Origin: Yponomeuta sedellus
Lineage: Eukaryota; Arthropoda; Insecta; Lepidoptera; Yponomeutidae
Length of the DNA stretch: 64,000 nucleotides
NCBI GenBank assembly: GCA_934045075.1
Contig: OW203730.1
Span: 8,052,785 to 8,116,784, forward strand
Direction of reading: 5' to 3'
Each line of letters begins with the position of its first letter. Position 1 is the first letter of the stretch. Positions 30,486 to 40,119 of this stretch are shown piece by piece. The position numbers were made by a program, and so were the translations under genes. The notes under the pieces were generated by a model. That model saw only the letters and a program-made list of their open reading frames with translations. It was not told where the DNA came from and searched no databases.

Positions 30486-30722
30486 ACGAAACGCCCGTGG
30501 CCTAGTCAAACCGAGTGATTGGAATCAAGAGCTTGAGTTAAGCAACAACAGGTGAGGTCAGATGCCGGATGGCTGAACGTCCCGTGACTAACGCTAGTGG
30601 CATTTTTCCGAGTGATTCCGTGTTACGCAAGGCACTTAAAGCCGTTGGTGCCGGCTGTCATGTAATTGCAGTCGTTAAACCATGTCAGAGGCTTACAATC
30701 CGCTAATTGACTCTTTTCAAAT
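30486..30722 (+). mobile_element. 5S-SINE 5' half
   Basis: GAAACGCCCGTGGCCTAGTC, then the 5S-like core GAGTTAAGCAACAACAGGTG, CGGATGGCTGAACGTCCCGT, then GGTGCCGGCTGTCATGTAAT. The tail half is missing. Confidence 0.75.
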
Positions 30723-30847
30723 TTGACGCAATAAATGAAAATTTCCTTAAATAGTATCGTAAGAAACTGAACTATATTGACTTTGCTAAGTAAGTATGTA
30801 GGATGGCTGCAAACATCGTAAAAAAAATCATTTCTTACTCTCGGAAA

Positions 30848-30898
30848 GATAAGATATTCTTTATTGTACACACCAGAAAATAATTACAGAGACAACAG
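30848..30898 (-). mobile_element. Non-LTR 3' end fragment
   Basis: GATAAGATATTCTTTATTGT and ACACACCAGAAAAT match the end of the 15332-family UTR. Confidence 0.6.
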
Positions 30899-30936
30899 TT
30901 ACAAAACAGGAAAGTATTGTTGTTTTGATCTGATTA

Positions 30937-31002
30937 TTGGGTGGAAAATGCTGCTTCCCTCCATAGGGAGGGAAAAATTCATACAAATTATTCCCACCCA
31001 AG
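30937..31002. repeat. Nested palindrome
   Basis: Outer TTGGGTGG / CCACCCAA and inner TTCCCTCC / GGAGGGAA. Confidence 0.75.
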
Positions 31003-31150
31003 GGCCGGAATGAATTTTAAAAATAGAACTACTGTCAGTTGTGAAGAGTTTTATGTAATAAACTAGGGGGCGAGCCCCCTGCGCGCTTACGCGCGCCAAC
31101 CCCCAGCCGCTCCGAGCTGCGCTCTCCGCGGCGCTCGGCCTAGGGCCTCG

Positions 31151-31765
31151 CTAGACACTTATTGTAGCGAATTGTTGCATGGGAACATGTATGGTCTCGG
31201 CCTTCGGCCTCGGCCTGGACGGAGCTCGGCCTTCGGCCTCGCCGCGGCGGGGTTCCTCGTGCCCGCTCTGCGGAGCTCGGCCTCCGGCCTCGCAAGTTTG
31301 TCCCTCTTTGCTCTTGCGCTGGTACTTGTCCGCCGTAACCTGAACGTTCTCGGCCTTCGGCCTCGGCCTGGACGAAGCTCGGCCTTCGGCCTCGCCGTGG
31401 CGGAGTGTCTCGTGCCCACTTCGCGGAGCTCGGCCTCCGGCCTCGCAAGTTTGTCCCTTTTGGCTTTTGCGCTGGTACTTGTGCGCCGTAACCTGAATGG
31501 TCTCGGCCTTCGGCCTCGGCCTAAACGGAGCTCGGCCTTCGGCCTCGCCGTGGCGGAGTTCCTCGTGCCCGCTCCGCGGAGCTCGGCCTCCGGCCTCGCA
31601 AGTTTGTCCCTTTTTGCTTTTGCGCTGGTACTTGTGCGCTATAACTTGAATCGTCTCGGCCTTCGGCCTCGGCCTAAACGGAGCTCGGCCTTCGGCCTCG
31701 CCGCGGCAGAACTTTTTGTGCCCGCTTCGCGGAGCTCGGCCTCCGGCCTCGCAAGTTTGTCCCAT
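31151..31765 (-). CDS. Open frame of 51-residue repeats in HelB-1 (doubtful)
   Basis: A 204-codon frame on the element's sense strand. It consists of four repeats of 51 residues, each with GQTCEAGGRAPRSGH, GEAEGRAPFRPRPKAE and HKYQRKSK motifs, and ends MQQFATISV. It is rich in Gly, Arg, Ala and Pro. The repeat period of exactly 153 bp keeps the frame open. The opposite strand is open over much the same region, so GC content and period alone may explain it. I do not recognise a protein family. Confidence 0.25.
   Translation of the reverse strand: MGQTCEAGGRAPRSGHKKFCRGEAEGRAPFRPRPKAETIQVIAHKYQRKSKKGQTCEAGGRAPRSGHEELRHGEAEGRAPFRPRPKAETIQVTAHKYQRKSQKGQTCEAGGRAPRSGHETLRHGEAEGRASSRPRPKAENVQVTADKYQRKSKEGQTCEAGGRAPQSGHEEPRRGEAEGRAPSRPRPKAETIHVPMQQFATISV
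31196..31764. repeat. Minisatellite, four units of exactly 153 bp
   Basis: Units begin CTCGGCCTTCGGCCTCGGCC at 31196, 31349, 31502 and 31655, giving a spacing of 153 each time. Each contains GGCCTTCGGCC and GGCCTCCGGCC, which can fold into short hairpins, and ends GCAAGTTTGTCCC. Confidence 0.95.
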
Positions 31766-32280
31766 TTCTCTGTTGAAAAGTCAATTTTAGTACTAAATCT
31801 CCATACAAAAATTTGTCATTTTCAATCATCAATATCTCGGCCGCCATCTTGAAATTCGGAGATGTCGGATTTTTCTCATATACTTGGGTCCTTTGGCAAC
31901 GCGATGCCGTTTACGGCATATCTCCAGCATATGCCCAGTTGGCTGCCGACTTTTTTGCGCAAAGGTCGATTTTTCGGTCGGCTATATCTGCGCCGCCATT
32001 TTGAATTTCGAACAACCAAAATTTTTTTTTTCAATCGGATCACTATATCACCATTCTATCAAAATTTCATCCAAATCGGCCGGTAAACTGCAGAGTTAGC
32101 ACCTTCGCGTAGTGGAACGCGTTCGAAATTCAAAAATCGGCTTCATAGGATGGCTGTAATTCATACATTTCCTACAACTTTCTCATACATCATTTTCGTC
32201 CAAATCTTACCGTTTCGGAGAAAACGTATGGATGAATAGATCAGTGAGTATATCGCATTGTAGCTTTATATATATATATA

Positions 32281-33343
32281 ACTAGGGGGCGAGCCCCCTG
32301 CGCGCTTACGCGCGCCAACCCCCAGCCGCTCCGAGCTGCGCTCTCCGCGGCGCTCGGCCTAGGGCCTCGCTAGACACTTATTGTAGTGAATTGTTGCATG
32401 GGAACATGTATGGTCTCGGCCTTCGGCCTCGGCCTGGACGGAGCTCGGCCTTCGGCCTCGCCGCGGCGGGGTTCCTCGTGCCCGCTCCGCGGAGCTCGGC
32501 CTCCGGCCTCGCAAGTTTGTCTCTTTTTGCTCTTGCGCTGGTAGTTGTGCGCCGTTAACTGAACGGTCTCGGCCTTCGGCCTCGGCCTGGACGGAGCTCG
32601 GCCTTCGGCCTCGCCGCGGCGGGGTTCCTCGTGCCCGCTTCGCGGAGCTCGGCCTCCGGCCTCGCAAGTTTGTCCCATTTTGCTTTTGCGCTGGTACTTG
32701 TGCGCCGTAACCTGAATGGTCTCGGCCTTCGGCCTCGGCCTAATCGGAGCTCGGCCTTCGGCCTCGCCGCGGCAGAACTTTTTGTGCCCGCTTCGCGGAG
32801 CTCGGCCTCCGGCCTCGCAAGTTTGTCCCATTTCTCTGTTGAAAAGTCAAGTTTAGTACTAAATCTCCATACAAAAACTTGTCATTTTCAATCATCAATA
32901 TCTCGGCCGCCATCTTGAAATTCCAAGATGTCGGATTTTTCTCATATACCTGGGTCCTTTGGCAACGAGATGCCGTTTACGGCATATCTCCAGCATATGC
33001 CCAGTTGGCTGCCGACTTTTTTGCGCAAATGTCGATTTTTCGGTCGGCTATATCTGCGCCGCCATTTTGAATTTCGAACAACCAAAATTTTTTTTTTCAA
33101 TCGGATCACTATATCACCATTCTATCAAAATTTCATCCAAATCGGCCGGTAAACTACAGAGTTAGCACCTTCGCGTAGTGGAACGCGTTCGAAATTCAAA
33201 AATCGGCTTCATAGGATGGCTGTAATTCATACATTTCCTACAACTTTCTCATACATCATTTTCGTCCAAATCTTACCGTTTCCGAGAAAACGTATGGATG
33301 AATAGATCAGTGAGTATACCGGATTGTAGCTTTATATATATAT
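32281..33343 (-). mobile_element. HelB-2, tandem partner of HelB-1
   Basis: Nearly identical to HelB-1 but with three 153-bp units instead of four (starts at 32415, 32568 and 32721). This accounts for its shorter length (1063 against 1219 bp). The CTAG end (minus strand) at 32281-32285 joins directly to the TATATA start of HelB-1. Confidence 0.65.
32370..32831 (-). CDS. Open frame of 51-residue repeats in HelB-2 (doubtful)
   Basis: 153 codons, that is exactly one 51-residue repeat fewer than the frame in HelB-1, with the same start MGQTCEAGG and end MQQFTTISV. The frame is intact in both copies, but because the unit number changes by whole units this is expected without selection. No family is recognised. 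Confidence 0.25.
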   Translation of the reverse strand: MGQTCEAGGRAPRSGHKKFCRGEAEGRAPIRPRPKAETIQVTAHKYQRKSKMGQTCEAGGRAPRSGHEEPRRGEAEGRAPSRPRPKAETVQLTAHNYQRKSKKRQTCEAGGRAPRSGHEEPRRGEAEGRAPSRPRPKAETIHVPMQQFTTISV

Positions 33344-33746
33344 AATAATAGGTTTAAAAAAAAACTAACTAAAAAAATGCTGCGGCCATGTGAGTTTCTA
33401 AACAGCCAGTGTGAACTTAGCGCTCACTTCTTTGAGCGGAATAAGCCGCAACAATCACGTGGTGAGTTCCATATTTAAAATTTAAAAAGTCGACTTAAAT
33501 GGCGGGTACTAATCTGTTGATGATGCCTTCCATGCCGATTTCGGCAACGGCGACCAATTCTGTTTTGTGTTACCGGTGCGTCCTCACATGACTAATGTAA
33601 CCAATTTTTGCAGTAAACGTCCGAAGACAGGTGCCACATGTGAGGACTAATCTGTTATAGTATCTGTGACGGAATTCAAAAAAATACGTAATAATCTTTT
33701 AGGCTAAGATTTGAATATAAAAATGTGTTTTTATTTTCCTCACATT
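33344..33746. other. No recognised feature
   Basis: Nothing named. GTGTGAACTTAGCGCTCACT and ACATGTGAGGACTAATCTG are not seen elsewhere in the window. Confidence 0.35.
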
Positions 33747-33870
33747 GGAAATGAAAAGTAGAGTGTTTAACACGGGTAAAAGAATCAATTCCTACTCGGT
33801 CTATAGCCGGTCTAAATACCTCGGGAATTGATTCTTTCTGCCCTCGTTAAGCAATCTACTATTCCGCTTT
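33747..33870. mobile_element. Palindromic MITE-like element
   Basis: The left arm GGAAATGAAAAGTAGAGTG and AAAAGAATCAATTCC faces the right arm GGAATTGATTCTTTC and GCAATCTACTATTCCGCTTT across about 30 bp. The arms are imperfect, which suggests age. Confidence 0.55.
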
Positions 33871-34361
33871 TAATTCGGAACGATGAAAACGCTATCTGCC
33901 ATATTGAAAGCATCTTTGGTAAACAAACATTTGTCAGGCAGAGTCAGTGGACATTGATTATTATAAAACTTACATCAAAGTGATCTTCACATAAATACAC
34001 CCGAGTTTCAGTTGATAAAGTATCGCGGTCTCTTTTGGCTAGTTTGGGTAAATTTTTTCGTATGTTTATTTCACTGGGGACGCAACTCCATAACTTTCTT
34101 GACATGATTTTGCATTCTCGAACAATGCAATAATGATAATTGCTATTTCATCGAGTTCACGTGCTATTTTGCATGTGAACTCGATGAAATCATAGTTGCG
34201 TTGTTGTTATTTTACTATGCTCATAGATCACTCACAGATGTTGAATGTCAAACTTCTCTTCGTTGAAAGTCAGGTTCTCAAAAATTATACAAAATAATTT
34301 TTTGGTCTAATTGAAGAGTTATTTACCATTTAAGACTTTCTTGAAAAGAGAGTCAAATAGC
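33871..34361. other. No gene; palindrome at 34145-34190
   Basis: ATTTCATCGAGTTCAC and GTGAACTCGATGAAAT form perfect 16-bp arms around a 14-bp loop. Confidence 0.7.
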
Positions 34362-34460
34362 GGATTCTCCACCAACCCGGACTTGGCCTAACCATCTTGC
34401 GATGCAGGATAAGACCCGCGTCCCAGCCGTGAGGATATACAAGGGTTGATATCGATTTAA
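34362..34460 (+). mobile_element. 5S-SINE tail fragment
   Basis: CTCCACCAACCCGGACTTGG, GCGATGCAGGATAAGACCCG and GGATATACAAGGGTTGATAT. Confidence 0.7.
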
Positions 34461-35513
34461 TGAAACGCCGGACAGCATTTGAAAAAAGAGGTCTATGCTA
34501 CGGGTTGCGCCCCATAGTATGTGTCCAGCTTAACATTCAGCTCCACGCGTCTCGTTCACCCGTAAAACGTCACACTACACACACAGCAGCCAATAAAATG
34601 CCACTCTGGTGTGAAAACACACGTCCGCTTTGAAATGCAATACCAGTAATAATACAAATTCTCTACAGTCTCATCCGACACCTAGAACGGTTAACATAAT
34701 TATACATATAGGTAAACGAAATTGCCAATCTGCGGTAGGCACGCATGGTAATTAACCTTATACTCTTTCTCTCTCTCTATAAGAGAAGATATGTACCTTG
34801 CAGTGAAACGTATACATTGTATATAAAACAATGTGCAAAATAAACTTCAAACCAAATAAAAAACTATGCTTTAAATATGAAACGTTTTTTTATTCCTTAG
34901 CATATAGTAGTGTAATAAGTAATTGGAACAGTTATAATAATCGTGCTATATTAATAACGGTAGCTGTTAATAAAGTGAAACAATGAATGACGTCTTACAT
35001 AAAACAAAAAAAAATTAATGTTACGAGTAAACTGTTAAGTCTTTGTTGATATTAATATTTCCTATAAGAACAATAATATATTTTTTATCTTTCTATTCTC
35101 GTACACGTTTCGTTCAAAGGGCCGCTTTAGCGTATTTTATTTGAGCTAGACACAAAAGAACACTGGGACTGACAAAAAAATCATCCCCAAATCCCTTTTC
35201 AAAAATATATCGTACTACAGTTGAAATAATCCAAATCGCATCAAGCCGTCCATGCCAAAAAATGCGAGCTTTACAGCTAAGCCCAATAAAGGCATGCCTA
35301 CACTTTTTTTTAGTTTTGGACAATCCATGCTTTTTGTCTTGTATAATAGGTCAGAGCAATTTGCATACGTACAATGTAAAGATCAGAAAAGACAGAACAC
35401 AATGAGTTGCACAAAATTCTAATGAAACTTACGGGTAAAATACCTACTACTCACCAAATTTTCTATAACCCTCTCTGAAATTGTAAAAGAAAATTGTTGT
35501 TATTTCATAGTGT
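34461..35513. other. No gene; SINE-C tail at 34725-34822
   Basis: The SINE-C piece reads GCCAATCTGCGGTAGGCACG and CTCTCTCTCTATAAGAGAAG. The rest is AT-rich and unrecognised. Confidence 0.5.
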
Positions 35514-35640
35514 GGCGCGTAACTCTGCACGCGCATTACAAACTCCAGCGTTGGTGCATCGCGCAATCAAAGTTTTTCACATGACAAAATATAAATATAA
35601 CATCCGACTAACAACAGTTTGACAGTCGACTGGCTGCAAA
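35514..35640 (+). repeat. Relative of the 58-kb tandem repeat unit
   Basis: GTAACTCTGCACGCGCATTA, CAAACTCCAGCGTTGGTGCA and TCGCGCAATCAAAG parallel CAACTCTGCGCGCGCACTAC, AAACTCCAACATTAGTG and ATCGCGCAAGCAAAG at 58195-58565. Confidence 0.6.
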
Positions 35641-35832
35641 ATTTCCTGGGAAATTTACTCTAATAGTGGAAGAGCACAATCACCCGCTCTTTCCTATACA
35701 TAGTAAATTAAGGTACTAAGGGAGATCATGGAAAAAAGAAAGCTTTCTCATAAGAGAGTCCATGACAAAAGAAAAATAAGCGTGGTTAATGCTTTTCTCT
35801 ACGACTAATACTTTTCATTCTTTTTATTCTTA

Positions 35833-36096
35833 GCATATGGTGAAAAGTAAAAAGTTGGTGGAAAAATTTGTCAATCAGCATAATAGGGTAAGTCAGGGTG
35901 TTCTTGAGTGGAGACTGCGACTCGGCAAACGTAGTGTAGGACGCTCACCGACCAGGTGGGATGACGATCTGCGAAAAACTGCCGGCAAATGCTGGTTGCG
36001 GCAAGTTGAAGATAGGGCGCTATGGCGCTCATTAGGGGAGGGCTATGTCCAGCAGTGGACTACATAATATAGCCTGAAAAAGAAGAAGAAGAAGAG
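35833..36096 (+). mobile_element. RTE-a, ORF2 C-terminus and 3' end
   Basis: The longest RTE-a fragment. The coding end at 35837-36067 is followed by the tail TATAGCCTGAAAAAGAAGAA. Shorter relatives are at 3728, 11636, 21296, 23636, 48262 and 50490. Confidence 0.8.
35837..36067 (+). pseudogene. RTE-clade ORF2 C-terminal fragment
   Basis: An open frame of 76 codons. The C-terminal 55 residues include VLEWRLRLGKRSVGRSPTRW, then DDLRKTAGKCW and ALWRSLGEGYVQQWT. The W-R-P-GRRSVGRPPTRW...DDL...W...ALWR..GEAYVQQW pattern is the usual C-terminus of RTE-clade ORF2 proteins in insects. No reverse transcriptase or endonuclease domain is present. The start codon is simply the first ATG in the fragment. 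Confidence 0.75.
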
Positions 36097-36212
36097 TGTG
36101 CCAGATGCGCACAATGTTTTACTGTATTTCTGTAATAAATATCTTAAGCGAAATGGATACGAGTATAATATAAATTATTAATTAAACGTCGCTCACGTTG
36201 GTCGCTATTTTT

Positions 36213-36300
36213 GGTATTGACGACAGTCGGCGACGTATAAAAGTGAGACCTGATCCGACTGATCCAACAAACATTAAAGGAAGTGATTCCGGAATTAAAT
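36213..36300 (+). repeat. Dispersed repeat shared with 7146
   Basis: GTATTGACGACAGTCGGCGA, CCGACTGATCCAACAAAC and ATTAAAGGAAGTGATTCC. Confidence 0.65.
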
Positions 36301-36451
36301 TAAATTACAGTCTGTTAGCTTTTAGAATATACCTCGGGCTTTGGTGTAAGCTTTGGTTTTCGCTGAAAGCACACGAGGGTAATACTACTTCCTGCTCTGT
36401 ATAAAACTTTCCTTCATTATTTTGAAAAGTTATTCGAAATTAAGTGTCGTA

Positions 36452-36690
36452 TTCGGAAGCCACGTTGAGCCGTTGGTGCCGGCCGTCATGTAATGGCAGT
36501 CGTTAAGCCATGTCAGAGGCCTCATGTATAACTTCTGATAGTAAGGCTCGCCACTGTCTTACAATTCTCGACCAATCCAGACTTGGCCCCGTGGTGGAGT
36601 ATGGCCTAACCTTCCTGCGATGCAGGAAGAGACCCGTGCCCCAGCAGTGGGGACATATAAGGATTGATATCGAAGACATAGTGAACAATG
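36452..36690 (+). mobile_element. 5S-SINE, head-truncated
   Basis: GAGCCGTTGGTGCCGGCCGT, CATGTAATGGCAGTCGTTAA, ACTTCTGATAGTAAGGCTCG, AATCCAGACTTGGCCCCGTG and GTGCCCCAGCAGTGGGGACA. Confidence 0.75.
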
Positions 36691-36956
36691 TATAGTAGTA
36701 GGACACTAACTGCTCAGTAAATTGTGTTATTTAAAATCTAAACCCAGACGTACGGGCTTAGTCAGTACGGCGTTCGGGGAGGCTCCTTTCATGCACCCCA
36801 CTTTTCATTAATAACTGCGTCAAACAAAGGCGTCACAACCTAAAGGTCACAACACGTTATGATTTATGAAGTGTTTATCCATGTTAAAGTCACTTCTACG
36901 CTCTTATTATAAAACTTTAAGAATTTAACGAAAAAATATTTTAAAAACAAGTTATT

Positions 36957-37028
36957 CTAAATAGTTAGAGGCTAAAAATTTCACCCATGCCGGGATTTGT
37001 ACCCGCGATCTCTGGCTATCCGTGCCAG
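36957..37028. mobile_element. tPal copy 7, single arm
   Basis: GTTAGAGGCTAAAAATTTCA, CCCATGCCGGGATTTGTACC and GCGATCTCTGGCTATCCGTG. It stops inside the anticodon arm. Confidence 0.7.
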
Positions 37029-38200
37029 AAAAAAATATTTATTTTGCATTTTTTGAGACATTATTATCATTGAGTTGATTAACCTTACTTAATTTGCACG
37101 TCACGTTTCTGCCTAATCTTATTTTGTATACACCATTAATTTCAGATGGTTTGAGAGCTATAGCAAAAAACACGTGACTTAGTATAGCAAAAAAAACGGA
37201 ACTTCTTTTTGCTATAGTAAGTAGCTCAAATACCAAAATTTATTAAGGGTATCTATCGTACAGAGTATCCTAGTTTGGGAACAAGTCGAGTGATTGTATT
37301 GTGTGGTTATTATTATAATTATATTATTATAATTAAGTAATTATAATTAATTAAGTTATTATAATTAAGATTTCATAACTCAAATTAAAATTTCTCGCGT
37401 AGGTTTTTTTTTCTTGTTCCGAAATTGTGTGGTACAACGTACAACTATAATCTGTAATTGTCTTTCTGTATAAGATTATGTTTGTCTTTATGGGATTCTA
37501 TGTCATTGTAATAGCTGATGGTATACCATAGGTCTCTCAATAAATAAATTCATTGTTTACATGTTCTTTATGATTCACAACGTTTGTGTCTAATCTACAT
37601 AGCTGCTCGGAACGGATTACTAATGGTTGACCAGATCGAACTTTTGACTTTTTTAGTGTTGGCAGTCATTTTAAAAGTAGTATGAACGTTTTCAAACTAA
37701 CTTATGCACGTGTCACTACTACATCGACTCGACATCGATCCGACATCCCATAAAATGTGGACCCGCCCTTAAGGCTAAGCCTAAATCGAAACAAGATAAA
37801 CCCGGCGGCGTCGCAAAACCGTCGAATAAAACCCGCGAAACATTCGAAAATGATTTATAAACCTCTAACACTCACTTACTGATCGTATGGTTATCTTTGT
37901 CGCTGTATGAATAGAATCAAATAAGAGGTCACCAGGGGATAAAAATTTTGGAGCTAAACGATCTGTTGCGAAGCTTTGAGACATAAAAACAGATTATCGG
38001 AATCCCAGTTATCCGTTTAAACGTAGACCTATGTAAGTCCGAAGGCAGCTGAGGATTTTGGGTTTTATTTGGTTTTTGGGTTAATTTATTATGTTGATGG
38101 TCAAAATATAACCTAACTTTATCTACTATAGATATCTATCATAGATATAGATATTTATCTGAGATAATATTTTTTTAATAATACTTAAACGAATTGCAAA
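37029..38200. other. No gene; AT repeat at 37310-37372
   Basis: (TTATAATTA)n-like sequence at 37310-37372. A 65-codon minus-strand frame at 37039 has no recognised motif. Otherwise nothing. Confidence 0.4.
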
Positions 38201-38239
38201 AGTTTAAAAATTATAACCGGCGGTTGTAATTTTTAAACT
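38201..38239. repeat. Palindrome beside the mariner fragment
   Basis: AGTTTAAAAATTATAACCG and CGGTTGTAATTTTTAAACT form arms of 19 bp with one mismatch and almost no loop. Confidence 0.85.
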
Positions 38240-38243
38240 GGTT

Positions 38244-38450
38244 ACTTCGGAGTGGTACACGCCCATTTGTTTCCCGGAAGTATTTGAAGAAATACGCCAA
38301 AACAACCAGCGACGCAGAATCATACTTCAACATGACAATGCCAGCTGTCATACATCTCAGGAAACAACTAGGTACATTTTTGGATGGTCAAAAAATAGAA
38401 TTGATGGGTCATCCACCGTACAGCCCTGATTTGGCTCCCAATGATTTCGC
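38244..38450 (+). pseudogene. mariner transposase fragment, frameshifted
   Basis: Encodes part of a DDE/D transposase for cut-and-paste transposition into TA. One frame reads TSEWYTPICFPEVFEEIRQN, then RRRIILQHDNASCHTSQ, which includes the second catalytic Asp (HDNAS). After a shift near 38370 it continues FLDGQKIELMGHPPYSPDLA then PNDF, with the third catalytic Asp in PND. This is the mariner (D,D34D) signature block. The N-terminal domain, first Asp and C-terminus are missing, and I see no terminal inverted repeats around it. A (TTAA)n run follows at 38466. Confidence 0.85.
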
Positions 38451-38489
38451 GCTTGGGAGAAGCTTAATTAATTAATTAATTAATTTCGC

Positions 38490-38994
38490 TTCCCATTAAT
38501 CCCACAAAAAACTAAATGAAATAAACAGGCCAAATCTTTGTCCAAAAAAATAAAAGAGAATAAAATGCAATATTTGTATGTAATAAGTAAGTTCCTAGTC
38601 TCCACAAAATTAATTGAGTTTTGATAAACAAGGACATAGTTAATTGTGATTTTTTTCAAACCTAACTTGGTCAGTGTTTTGAGAATTAAAAATATTTTTA
38701 CGATGAATAACAGAAATAAACTGCCTAGCGCAGTTTATTTAAGACCTACCTCAGCGGACTGAATTTAAGATCTACCTGAGACTGAACTGACGACTTCGGT
38801 TTCGTGTCACAATTATTAAATAATCTGGTATTTACACGTATTTTACAGGAGTTTCAGTAAATAAATATATACGCATTTCATCCAAACATCCTACTTATTT
38901 TTGTTCTCGGGTACTTTTATCAGCAAACGAGCTAACTTGCAATGCCAGTATGGGACGCCCACTCCTTGAACCTACGTAATATGAAAATCTCTCA
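38490..38994. other. No recognised feature
   Basis: Nothing recognised. Confidence 0.4.
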
Positions 38995-39072
38995 TAAATA
39001 CTCTTATACTCTGAGTCTCTATAAGAGAAGGCCTTTGCCCTGCAGTGGGACGTATATAGACTACTTATGATT
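38995..39072 (+). mobile_element. SINE-C tail fragment
   Basis: GAGAAGGCCTTTGCCCTGCA, GTGGGACGTATATAGACTAC. Confidence 0.65.
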
Positions 39073-39165
39073 TATCAAAGAAGCAACTGAAAAGGTGAAG
39101 GAACCTTATTCAGTTTACTTAAATCGCTTATAGGTTCAATTCAGTCGCCTTATTTTAAAGTTAGA

Positions 39166-39530
39166 TTAGAGAACGTTGTGGACTGAAAGAGGATGTAGTG
39201 ACTAGAATTGAGAAAGGAATGTTGCGTTGGTTTGGATATGTGGAGAGGATGAAGGAAGAAAGATTAACGAAACAAATATATAGTGCGAATGTGAGTGGAA
39301 GGGCTGGTAAGGGACGTCCCAGACGGACATACATCGACCAAATAGGGGATGTATTAGCAAAGGGAAATATAAAAAGTACCCGGAACCTGCATGCGTGCAT
39401 GCAACGACTTATGAACGTTGATGAAGCAAAGGTGATATCTGTCAGGATCGTGGCAAGTGGCAGTCCCTGGTCCCTGCCTACCCCTCTGGGATACAGGCGT
39501 GAGATTATGTATGTATGTACTTTAAAGTAA
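39166..39530 (+). pseudogene. RTE-b ORF2 C-terminal fragment and 3' end
   Basis: An open frame from 39198 encodes RIEKGMLRWFGYVERMKEER, LTKQIYSANVSGRAGKGRPR and TYIDQIGDVLAKGNIKSTR. This is a C-terminus very common in lepidopteran non-LTR elements of RTE-like type, lying downstream of the reverse transcriptase domain. The 3' end AGTCCCTGGTCCCTGCC and CTCTGGGATACAGGCGTGAG closes with ATGTATGTATG. No enzymatic domain is left. Other pieces: 7607, 11530, 19888, 25628, 26215 and 57268. Confidence 0.75.
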
Positions 39531-39934
39531 TGACAGTAAAGCATTTTATTCTGTCTTATACTTGGCACAAATCATATAAAATCTGGTTTCAGTATCAATG
39601 AACTCATATTACTTTTTGACCGAGTATTAATTTAAAATCTTTTTTTGCTTATTATACCTCCCACTCTCAAAATGTCTGTGCCCTGCAAGCACTAATGAAG
39701 CCCAATATTTTTTTAAATAATATTTCGTCTGCCATGAACCATAAGAGTGACAATTTTCTAAAAACTCTACGGTTTCTGTATTCTTCGTATTCAACTTATT
39801 TATCAGTTTTTTTAAAATATTTTTCCTCCCAAGACTCTCGAAAACACTAGATAGCAAGAACATTTCTAGTTTAATTTGAAGTCTGAAAAATAATTTGAAG
39901 AATACACAAGAAAATATACTTTATTTATAAATTA
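39531..39934. other. No recognised feature
   Basis: Nothing recognised. Confidence 0.4.
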
Positions 39935-40119
39935 CTAGCTGACCCAGCAAACTTCGTACCGCCTAACAGTCGATTCTTTAAATTTTATTTTTCTCTCCGT
40001 AAGACCCATCCTCGTAAGTACTTCAACGAATATTCTAAAAAAAGAATTAGCGAAATCGGTTCAGCTGCTCTCGAGCGCTTTTTGCGCTTACCAACACATT
40101 TCAGCGATTAATTTTTATA
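39935..40119 (-). mobile_element. HINE-1
   Basis: Minus-strand 3' end GAAGTTTGCTGGGTCAGCTAG (split as GAAGTTTGCTGG and GTCAGCTAG) at 39935. The body includes the inverse of AATCGGTTCAGCTGCTCTCG. Its 5' end (ATATAAAAATTAATCGCTGA) meets the 5' end of HelA-1 at 40120, so the two elements lie head to head. Confidence 0.7.

Larger units (their letters stand above)
31062..32280 (-). mobile_element. HelB-1, GC-rich Helitron-like element
   Basis: Read on the minus strand, the element starts in a TATATATATAAAGCTACAAT region and ends with GCGCGCGTAAGCGCGC, then GGGGGCTCGCCCCCTAGT. That is a strong hairpin followed at once by CTAG, the Helitron 3' signature. A perfect 5' TC is not visible because the start lies in TA repeats. 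The AT-normal 5' half contains CATCCATACGTTTTCTCCGA and GGCGGCGCAGATATAGCC. The GC-rich 3' half is a four-unit array of 153-bp repeats. A second copy follows with no spacer (32281-33343). It carries neither Rep nor helicase, so it would move only with enzyme from elsewhere. Confidence 0.65.

Noticed and set aside
31172..31852. 226-codon plus-strand frame rich in LGLRPRP and SSAFGLA
   Set aside because: It is antisense to the HelB element and its equivalent in HelB-2 is broken into shorter frames, whereas the minus-strand frame is intact in both.
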